Shown here piece after piece: positions 6,611 to 11,434 of a stretch of 11,434 bases of DNA. The stretch's first letter is position 1. Each line of letters opens with the position of its first letter. Origin of the DNA: Mucilaginibacter sp. (GTDB taxonomy: Bacteria; Bacteroidota; Bacteroidia; Sphingobacteriales; Sphingobacteriaceae); NCBI GenBank assembly GCA_025934475.1, contig JAICXZ010000038.1, forward strand, positions 1 through 11,434, read 5' to 3'. The notes beneath the pieces are model-generated. The model did not search any database, was not told where the DNA came from, and saw nothing but the letters and a program-made list of their open reading frames with translations. The translations under genes and the position numbers were made by a program.

Positions 6611-6616
6611 CTATTG
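6597..6616. terminator. Hairpin spanning both convergent stop codons (possible bidirectional terminator)
   Basis: CAATAGTT (6597-6604) and AACTATTG (6609-6616) form a perfect 8-bp stem with a GTTT loop. The exuT TAA (6608-6610) and the opposing TAG (6613-6611) both lie within it. The stem is AT-rich and no long T-run follows on either strand, so termination efficiency is doubtful, but no other terminator is possible in the zero-length gap. Confidence 0.4.
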
Positions 6617-7222
6617 GGTGTAAGCAATCTTGATAACCAGCTTTTTCACGTTATCGTAGCCTTCAACTTTGATATTGGGCCGATGCGCGTCTGCCGGGAA
6701 GAATAAGTAGAATTCCTTTGGGGTTGCGATATAATAAGTTCCTTCAGATGAGTAGTGCGCAACATCTTTTGCATCGTCATAAGGTTCAGTAACGGCAGCT
6801 TTTGAAACAGGCACCACTCCTATTTTCTCCTGGCCGTTGATCACATATTGCAAGTCGATGTATTTGCGATGCGATTCCCATTTGGAAGCTTCGAATGTTT
6901 TTGAAGGAGCGTAGGTAATGCTGGCGTAAGCATTTTTGCCGTCGATCGGATATTTGCCCGGGGCGAGTGTCGCCAGCTTGGCGCTATCTGCAAGAAATTT
7001 AAAGACTTTTTCCCAGGTGGCTTTGTTGGTGTCGTATTGTTTTTTGAACTCGGCGGCGTCTACTTCGGGGTAAACATTGATCTTTAAGCCATCGGCCCAA
7101 ACTTTACTTTTTACCCATTTTTCGGCTTCCCTGCTGCTTTTATTATTTTGTGCGTTCGCGAAAGTGCCGGTAAAGATCATGCCTGCGGCTACACCTATTG
7201 CGATTAACCTCGATATTCTCAT
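6611..7222 (-). CDS. Secreted YhcH/YjgK/YiaL (DUF386) family protein, possible uronate anomerase
   Basis: A 203-residue protein with a clear signal peptide (MRISRLIAIGVAAGMIFTGT, predicted cleavage after ANA at about residue 24), so it should be periplasmic. The mature part is one cupin-like YhcH/YjgK/YiaL domain. Family marks are WESHRKYIDLQYVINGQEKI (115-134; E116, H118 and D123 are likely metal or ring-binding positions) and YLFFPADAHRPNI (172-184; H180). The E. coli relative YhcH (NanQ) is reported to be a sialic acid anomerase, and EbgC and YiaL are other members in sugar operons. An anomerase or mutarotase for hexuronates or unsaturated uronates is my inference from the locus. The gene is divergent from kduI and shares operator B. 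Most family members are cytoplasmic, so the signal peptide is notable. Confidence 0.85.
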   Translation of the reverse strand: MRISRLIAIGVAAGMIFTGTFANAQNNKSSREAEKWVKSKVWADGLKINVYPEVDAAEFKKQYDTNKATWEKVFKFLADSAKLATLAPGKYPIDGKNAYASITYAPSKTFEASKWESHRKYIDLQYVINGQEKIGVVPVSKAAVTEPYDDAKDVAHYSSEGTYYIATPKEFYLFFPADAHRPNIKVEGYDNVKKLVIKIAYTQ

Positions 7223-7245
7223 ACTGAATTATTTAATTTGACAAT

Positions 7246-7253
7246 CAATTATA
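7246..7253 (-). promoter_or_regulatory. Candidate -7 element of the YhcH-family gene
   Basis: On the minus strand TATAATTG differs from TAnnTTTG at one base. Its first base (7253) is 51.5 nt from the centre of operator B, the same distance as at the other three promoters. There is no TTG at the -33 position (ACT instead), which fits an activator-dependent promoter. The leader would be about 20 nt. Confidence 0.55.
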
Positions 7254-7293
7254 CAAGCTGAGGGCGAAAAAGGAGTCGGCACAGGGCTGAATA

Positions 7294-7315
7294 TTTACTA
7301 TAACGTTTTAGTAGA
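7294..7315. promoter_or_regulatory. Operator copy B, shared by the divergent YhcH-family and kduI promoters
   Basis: The core TACTATAACGTTTTAGTA (7296-7313) is palindromic at 8 of 9 base pairs around a central CG, the shape expected for a LacI/GalR-family site. Its centre (7304/7305) is equidistant, 51.5 nt, from the -7 elements on both strands. It matches copies A and C at 16 and 15 of 18 positions. Confidence 0.82.
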
Positions 7316-7332
7316 AATATGAATTCGATAAT

Positions 7333-7363
7333 TTTCTAATGCTGCCCCAACGTTGTAGAATTG
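7333..7363 (+). promoter_or_regulatory. Candidate promoter of kduI-SDR
   Basis: TTT (7333-7335), a 20-nt spacer and TAGAATTG (7356-7363) give a degenerate -33/-7 pair at the same place relative to operator B as the better promoters before kdgK and uxaC. The leader to the TTG start at 7395 would be about 28 nt. Taken without the operator spacing, the match would be weak. Confidence 0.5.
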
Positions 7364-7394
7364 CGCCATATTTGTTCATTAAAAACATACCCCA

Positions 7395-8225
7395 TTGAAA
7401 GTATTACATAGTGTACATTCCGAGGATTTTAAAACCTATCCGACGGACCTCATCCGCGAACGCTTTCTGATTGACAACCAGGTTCAACCCGACCAGCTCA
7501 ACTGTGTTTACACGCACTATGACCGGATGATCTTCGGTTTTGCCAACCCGGTAAACAACCAGCTTAATTTGCCTAGTTATCCTAATTTACGTGCGGACTA
7601 TTTCCTTGAGCGCCGCGAAATAGGCATCATCAACGTTGCTGGAGCGGGTACAGTGATCGCCGATGGCAAATCTTTCGACCTGGATAAACTGGATTGCCTT
7701 TATATTGGTAAGGGGACGAAGACTGTAACCTTCGCGAGTAAGAATGCAGAATCACCTGCTGTATTCTACCTGTTATCGGCCCCGGCACATGCCACTCACC
7801 CTACCACCCTTTTGACGAACAAGGATGCGGTTAAAGTAACATTGGGCTCAGCAGCAACTGCCAATCATCGTACCATCAATAAATATATTCACCTCGAAGG
7901 TATCAAAAGCTGCCAACTGGTAATGGGATTGACCATATTGCACGAAGGCAGCGTTTGGAACACCATGCCGCCACATGTACATGATCGCCGCATGGAGGCT
8001 TATTTCTATTTCGACGTGCCCCAGGGTCAAAAAATATTCCATTTTATGGGCGAGGGCCAAGAAACGCGGCATATCACCATGAACAATTATGATGCTGTGG
8101 TTTCGCCACCGTGGAGCATTCACTCAGGATGCGGCACGTCGAGCTATAGCTTTATATGGGGTATGGCCGGTGAAAACCTCGACTATACCGATATGGATGC
8201 TATCAGCATTCCTGATATCAAATAA
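7395..8225 (+). CDS. kduI: 5-Keto-4-deoxyuronate isomerase (5-dehydro-4-deoxy-D-glucuronate isomerase)
   Basis: A 276-residue cupin isomerase that converts 5-keto-4-deoxyuronate, formed from unsaturated uronates, to 2,5-diketo-3-deoxygluconate in the cytoplasm. It aligns with KduI along its length: MKVLHSVHS at the start, YFLERREIGIINVAGAGTV (69-87), YIGKG, RTINKYIH (159-166), MPPHVHDRRMEAYFYF (191-206) and SPPWSIHSG (237-245). The zinc ligands correspond to H194, H196, E201 and H243. The start is TTG: an in-frame stop lies just upstream (7380-7382), no ATG fits, and the N-terminus matches E. coli KduI (MDVRQSIHS). The SDR gene begins 24 bases after its stop, so the two form an operon. Upstream operator B ties it to the rest of the locus. 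Confidence 0.95.
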   Translation: MKVLHSVHSEDFKTYPTDLIRERFLIDNQVQPDQLNCVYTHYDRMIFGFANPVNNQLNLPSYPNLRADYFLERREIGIINVAGAGTVIADGKSFDLDKLDCLYIGKGTKTVTFASKNAESPAVFYLLSAPAHATHPTTLLTNKDAVKVTLGSAATANHRTINKYIHLEGIKSCQLVMGLTILHEGSVWNTMPPHVHDRRMEAYFYFDVPQGQKIFHFMGEGQETRHITMNNYDAVVSPPWSIHSGCGTSSYSFIWGMAGENLDYTDMDAISIPDIK

Positions 8226-8249
8226 GTTTCATTTATAAAATTTCTGAAG

Positions 8250-9065
8250 TTGGAAGATAAGTTCTCTTTGGCGGGAAAGGTTATTGTCGTTACCGGCGGT
8301 ACGGGTATTTTAGGCAATTCGTTCGTTAATGGCATTGTAGAGGCAGGTGGCGCAGTGGGCATCCTTGGTCGTAACGAGACGGTGGCTGAAGAACGTGCAA
8401 GGATGATCAATGACGCCGGCGGCAAAGCCGTTGCACTGGTAGCCGATGTGCTAGACGAAAAACAGCTCATGGAAGCCAGGGTAAAACTACTGGATACCTT
8501 TGGCCGACTGGACGGCCTGGTTAACGGCGCCGGTGGTAACTCGCCCGAAGGTGTCCTGCAAAATGAGGATGATATTTTTGAAATGAACATCGCCGGGATG
8601 AAAAAGGTGATGGATGTTAATATCTGGGGCACTATTATTCCTACGCAGATTTTTGGCGAAGCGATAGCTGCTTCGGGCCAAGGCAGCATCGTCAACATCT
8701 CATCCATGAACTCCAAAAGGGCCGTAACCAAATTACTGGGCTACAATATGGGCAAAGCAGCGGTCGATTGTTACAACCAGTGGTTTGCCGTGGAGCTTGC
8801 CAAACGCTTTGGCGATACCATTCGCATGAACGCCCTGGCGCCCGGCTTTTTCCTTACCGAGCAAAACCGTAAAATGCACACCAATCCCGACGGTAGCTTT
8901 ACCGAACGGGCGCAGTCCGTTATCCGGCAAACCCCATTCAAGCGTTACGGTCACCCCGATGAACTGATAGGTGCACTGGTTTGGCTCTTAAGCGACGCTT
9001 CAAAATTTGTAACCGGGGCAATGATCTGCGTCGACGGCGGCTTCTCTATCTTCGGGGGCGTTTAG
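8250..9065 (+). CDS. SDR-family oxidoreductase, probable D-mannonate oxidoreductase (fructuronate reductase)
   Basis: A 271-residue classical short-chain dehydrogenase. The cofactor motif TGGTGILG is at 15-22 and NGAGG at 92-96. The catalytic tetrad is N124, S152, Y165 and K169 (GYNMGK). The loop NALAPGFFLTEQNR (194-207), the ending VDGGFSIFGGV and the PTQIFGEAIA segment are those of the B. subtilis YjmF/UxuB-type SDR, which interconverts D-fructuronate and D-mannonate with NAD(H). This enzyme would take the UxaC product onward. KduD, also an SDR and the usual partner of KduI, is the main alternative, but KduD proteins are shorter (about 253) and lack the FFLTEQNR region. The start is TTG at 8250, because the frame upstream holds no ATG before the kduI stop. 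It is co-transcribed with kduI. Confidence 0.85.
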   Translation: MEDKFSLAGKVIVVTGGTGILGNSFVNGIVEAGGAVGILGRNETVAEERARMINDAGGKAVALVADVLDEKQLMEARVKLLDTFGRLDGLVNGAGGNSPEGVLQNEDDIFEMNIAGMKKVMDVNIWGTIIPTQIFGEAIAASGQGSIVNISSMNSKRAVTKLLGYNMGKAAVDCYNQWFAVELAKRFGDTIRMNALAPGFFLTEQNRKMHTNPDGSFTERAQSVIRQTPFKRYGHPDELIGALVWLLSDASKFVTGAMICVDGGFSIFGGV

Positions 9066-9084
9066 CATCGTTTGGCTGTCCTGC

Positions 9085-9115
9085 TTAATTTTATTACATT
9101 TAATTTTTATGTTTA
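9085..9115 (+). promoter_or_regulatory. Candidate promoter of the LacI-family gene
   Basis: TTA (9085-9087), a 20-nt spacer and TATGTTTA (9108-9115) is a near match to the -33/-7 pattern, about 60 nt before the ATG at 9176. No operator copy is found at the 51.5-nt distance that marks the other promoters, so the regulator gene does not appear to be under that control. Confidence 0.35.
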
Positions 9116-9175
9116 CCGATGCGATTGCCGCCGGCAGCCGGTTGGTATTGTGCAGGGAAAATTGAATAGGATAAA

Positions 9176-10219
9176 ATGAATTTTGAGGCAGTCACCATTA
9201 AAGATATAGCGAGAGAATTGGGCATATCCGCCTCCGCGGTTTCCAAAGCGCTGAAGGATAGTTACGAAATCAGCGAAAAAACCAAAAAGGCTGTTCTTGA
9301 ATGTGCCAAGCGACTGAACTATCGCCCCAATCCCATGGCGCAAAGCCTTAAACGCGGCAACAGTAAATCCCTCGGCATCGTCGTTTCAACCATCGACAAT
9401 ACTTTCTTTGCACAGGTGATTAATGGCATGGAGTCCGTGGCTTATAGCAAAAACTATAATGTGATCATTACACAGACCCATGAGTCGTACGATCTGGAGG
9501 TTTCGAACGTGGAGCACCTTACCGTTAGGGCGATTGACGGCCTGCTGATCTCCTTATCCAACGAAACAGAAGACCTCGGCCACCTTAAAAGGCTACACGA
9601 TAAAGGCTTACCAATCGTATTTTTTGACCGCGTTACCGACGATATTGAAACGCACCGGGTGGTAGCAGATAACTTCCGGGGTGCTTACGAAGCCACCAAC
9701 AGCCTGATAGAAGCCGGTTACCGCAAAATAGCACATATCACCAGCTCGCCGCACATTTCCATTACAGACGACCGCCTGAACGGTTTTCGCCTCGCGATGA
9801 GCGAAAACAACATCCCGGTAAATGAGCAATTTGTAAAGTATTGCCTGCACGGTGGCAGGGACCTGAACGAAATTGAGAAAGCACTCACCGAATTGCTTTG
9901 CACGCCTGACAGGCCTGATGCTTTATTTACAGCCGCAGACAGGATAACCACTACAACATTAATGCTGCTGCATAAATTGGGCTTCAGAATTCCGGAAGAT
10001 ATCGCCCTCCTGGGGTTCACCAATACCGGTTTGGCCGAAGTGTTAAACCCTTCGCTCAGTTCTGTCTATCAACCCGCTTTCGAAATGGGTAAAAAGGCTA
10101 CCGAAATGCTCATCAGCCTGATAGAAAGCAGGCGTCCGGTAACCGAATTTGAAAAAGTTGTTTTGCCGACAGAGGTCATCATCCGCGATTCTTCCAAACC
10201 TGTGCTCATCCACAAATAG
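9176..10219 (+). CDS. LacI/GalR-family transcriptional regulator of the hexuronate locus
   Basis: A 347-residue regulator of normal family length. The N-terminal helix-turn-helix is VTIKDIARELGISASAVSKAL (in two parts: VTIKDIARELG, ISASAVSKAL; residues 6-26). It is followed by the hinge YRPNPMAQSLKRGNS (49-63), whose leucine (L58) would insert at a central CG of the operator. The periplasmic-binding-protein-like effector domain starts at SLGIVVSTIDNTFFAQVING (65-84) and includes VVADNFRGAYEATNSLIEAGY and the C-terminal LLGFTNTGLAEVLNPSLSSV (written as LLGFTNTGLAEV plus LNPSLSSV). It lies between the kduI-SDR operon and uxaC, so the three palindromes with a central CG nearby are its most likely targets. 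The effector, perhaps a hexuronate or KDG, cannot be read from sequence. Operator placement suggests activation. Confidence 0.92.
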   Translation: MNFEAVTIKDIARELGISASAVSKALKDSYEISEKTKKAVLECAKRLNYRPNPMAQSLKRGNSKSLGIVVSTIDNTFFAQVINGMESVAYSKNYNVIITQTHESYDLEVSNVEHLTVRAIDGLLISLSNETEDLGHLKRLHDKGLPIVFFDRVTDDIETHRVVADNFRGAYEATNSLIEAGYRKIAHITSSPHISITDDRLNGFRLAMSENNIPVNEQFVKYCLHGGRDLNEIEKALTELLCTPDRPDALFTAADRITTTTLMLLHKLGFRIPEDIALLGFTNTGLAEVLNPSLSSVYQPAFEMGKKATEMLISLIESRRPVTEFEKVVLPTEVIIRDSSKPVLIHK

Positions 10220-10237
10220 CCTTCTGCCCTATTTTTT
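10214..10237 (+). terminator. Weak terminator-like hairpin at the end of the LacI-family gene
   Basis: AAATAG (10214-10219, containing the stop) and CTATTT (10229-10234) pair around a 9-nt loop, followed by TTT. The stem is short and AT-rich and abuts operator C, so this is a tentative call. Confidence 0.25.
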
Positions 10238-10256
10238 ACTGCAACGTTTGAGTAAA
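10235..10256. promoter_or_regulatory. Operator copy C, upstream of uxaC
   Basis: The core TACTGCAACGTTTGAGTA (10237-10254) extends to six-base arms TTTACT and AGTAAA, with 9 of 11 base pairs symmetric around the central CG. It matches copies A and B at 15 of 18 core positions each. Its centre (10245/10246) is 51.5 nt before the first base of the uxaC -7 element. Confidence 0.8.
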
Positions 10257-10273
10257 TAATAATCCTCTATTCG

Positions 10274-10304
10274 TTGGCATGCACTAATCGTGAGGCTACT
10301 TTTG
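10274..10304 (+). promoter_or_regulatory. Promoter of uxaC
   Basis: TTG (10274-10276), a 20-nt spacer and TACTTTTG (10297-10304). The -7 octamer, spacer length and operator distance are identical to those before kdgK. The leader to the ATG at 10335 would be about 27 nt. Confidence 0.7.
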
Positions 10305-10334
10305 GCGGACAGATCATTTTCTGCGTCGTTAATC

Positions 10335-11434
10335 ATGAAGTCTTTTTTAGATGAGAATTTTTTGCTGCAAAGCAAAACCGCTGAACGCTTATACCACGAA
10401 TATGCTGCCAAAATGCCGATCATCGACTACCATTGTCACCTTGATCCTGAGCAGATAGCCGCCAATGTCAATTTTACCAATCTTACCGATATATGGCTGA
10501 GAGGTGATCATTATAAATGGCGTGCTATGCGTGCCAAAGGTGTTGATGAGCAATACATCACCGGCGCCAAAACCGATTGGGAGAAATTTGAAAGCTGGGC
10601 AGCAACGGTGCCATATACACTTCGCAATCCATTATACCACTGGACCCATCTTGAGCTGCAGCGCTATTTTGGTGTACATGAAATTTTATCGCCTAAAACA
10701 GCGAAAGCGATCTACGATGAGTGTACGCAAAAATTGCAAACACCTGAGTACAGCGTTCAAAATATTATCAAAAAGATGAATGTCGAGGTGATTTGCACCA
10801 CCGATGATCCGATCGACAACCTCGAACATCATCAAAAAATAAAACAAAGCGGCTGGGATGTAAAAGTTTATCCTGCTTTCAGGCCTGATAAAGCTATGAA
10901 TGCCGATGATTTAAAAGGCCTAAACGATTACATCGCGAGGCTTGAAGCAGTAAGCGATACCGCTATCAGCGATTACAGTGACTACCTGAAAGCGCTGAAA
11001 AAACGCCACGACTATTTCGCTCAAAACGGCTGCGTCGTATCCGATCACGGTTTGGAGCAAATGTATGCCGAGGATTATACCGATGCCGAAATCTCCGCCA
11101 TCTTCCAAAAAATTCGCGCGAATCAATCATTGCAGCCAATTGAGATATTGAAATTCAAGTCGGCCATGCTGTATGAATTTGCGATATGGGATCACGAGAA
11201 AAACTGGGTGCAGCAATATCACCTGGGCGCTTTACGCAACAATAACTCGAGAGCGTATAAAGAGATCGGACCGGATACTGGTTTTGATTCAATTGGCGAT
11301 TTTTCGCAGGCGCAGGCTCTCTCCCGCTTTCTAAATAAACTGGATAACACAAATCAGTTAGCCAAAACCATCATATACAACCTTAATCCCGGCGATAACG
11401 AGCTATTTGCTACTATGACCGGTAATTTCAACGA
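10335..11434 (+). CDS. uxaC: Glucuronate isomerase (uronate isomerase), C-terminus cut by window edge
   Basis: 366 codons are open to the window end. The protein is colinear with E. coli UxaC (470 residues), so about 100 residues are missing. UxaC isomerises D-glucuronate to D-fructuronate and D-galacturonate to D-tagaturonate in the cytoplasm. It belongs to the amidohydrolase superfamily. Visible motifs are the metal-binding DYHCHL (31-36), WLRGDHYKWRAMR (54-66), NPLYHWTHLELQRYFG (98-113), CTTDDPIDNLEHH (154-166), GCVVSDHGL (232-240) and WVQQYHLGALRNNN (291-304), followed by GPDTGFDSIGD and YNLNPGDNELFATMTGNF. The ATG at 10335 gives MKSFLDENFLLQSKTAERLY, the normal family start. It has its own promoter and operator C. 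A gene such as uxuA might follow in the same transcript, outside this window. Confidence 0.95.
   Translation, partial: MKSFLDENFLLQSKTAERLYHEYAAKMPIIDYHCHLDPEQIAANVNFTNLTDIWLRGDHYKWRAMRAKGVDEQYITGAKTDWEKFESWAATVPYTLRNPLYHWTHLELQRYFGVHEILSPKTAKAIYDECTQKLQTPEYSVQNIIKKMNVEVICTTDDPIDNLEHHQKIKQSGWDVKVYPAFRPDKAMNADDLKGLNDYIARLEAVSDTAISDYSDYLKALKKRHDYFAQNGCVVSDHGLEQMYAEDYTDAEISAIFQKIRANQSLQPIEILKFKSAMLYEFAIWDHEKNWVQQYHLGALRNNNSRAYKEIGPDTGFDSIGDFSQAQALSRFLNKLDNTNQLAKTIIYNLNPGDNELFATMTGNFN

Noticed and set aside
8250..9065. Naming the SDR kduD because it follows kduI
   Set aside because: Residue features match the YjmF/UxuB mannonate oxidoreductase type better; KduD is kept only as an alternative.
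9121..9150. CCGGCAGCCGG palindrome before the LacI-family gene as an autoregulatory site
   Set aside because: It has only a one-base centre, so it does not fold, and it is unrelated to the shared operator.
1..11434. CRISPR arrays, tRNA or rRNA genes, prophage or insertion sequence genes, SusC/SusD or polysaccharide lyase genes
   Set aside because: I looked for these and saw no regularly spaced repeats, cloverleaf-like sequences, transposase or integrase motifs, or polysaccharide-utilisation outer-membrane genes in this window.

Overview
The window looks like chromosome from a Bacteroidota member, most likely Sphingobacteriaceae (Mucilaginibacter/Pedobacter-like). The signs are: start codons without convincing Shine-Dalgarno sequences; good matches to the Bacteroidota -7 promoter element TAnnTTTG; intergenic repeats of a style I associate with this family; and gene families (DUF2200, WCGxA thioredoxin-like, KduI, SDR mannonate oxidoreductase, ACS-type hexuronate transporter) common in it. 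The genus is inference, because no rRNA or marker gene is present.

Left third (1-3400), unrelated small genes in repeat-rich DNA. On the minus strand lie the 5' part of a zinc-less MDR/quinone oxidoreductase-like gene (cut by the window edge), a complete DUF2200 gene and a thioredoxin-like gene with a WCGEA motif. A small plus-strand gene for a single-pass membrane protein follows. The gaps (469-1022, 2035-2478, 2761-3409) hold inverted repeats, REP-like palindromes, a G9 run and an ACTGCT microsatellite, but no gene I would defend.

Right two thirds (3410-11434), a hexuronate catabolic locus. kdgK-eda-exuT form a tight plus-strand operon: KDG kinase, KDPG aldolase and hexuronate MFS transporter. 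A secreted YhcH/YjgK/YiaL protein is on the minus strand, abutting exuT stop to stop. Divergent from it are kduI and an SDR resembling D-mannonate oxidoreductase (fructuronate reductase). A LacI-family regulator and uxaC (glucuronate isomerase, truncated by the window end) follow. Together they predict uptake of hexuronates, isomerisation by UxaC, reduction to mannonate, an unseen dehydration to KDG, phosphorylation by KdgK and cleavage by Eda to pyruvate and glyceraldehyde-3-phosphate. KduI would feed in 5-keto-4-deoxyuronate from unsaturated uronates. Mannonate dehydratase (uxuA) is not in the window and may lie beyond the right edge.

The most striking observation is regulatory. Three copies of a near-palindrome of the form TACT-N2-AACGTT-N2-AGTA (the copy before kdgK has AACGAT in the middle) lie upstream of kdgK, between the YhcH gene and kduI, and upstream of uxaC. 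At all four promoters served (the middle copy serves two, divergently) the palindrome centre is exactly 51.5 nt upstream of the first base of a TAnnTTTG-like -7 element, which puts it near -62. This strict phasing suggests a regulator, probably the local LacI-family protein, that contacts RNA polymerase as an activator rather than simply blocking the promoter.
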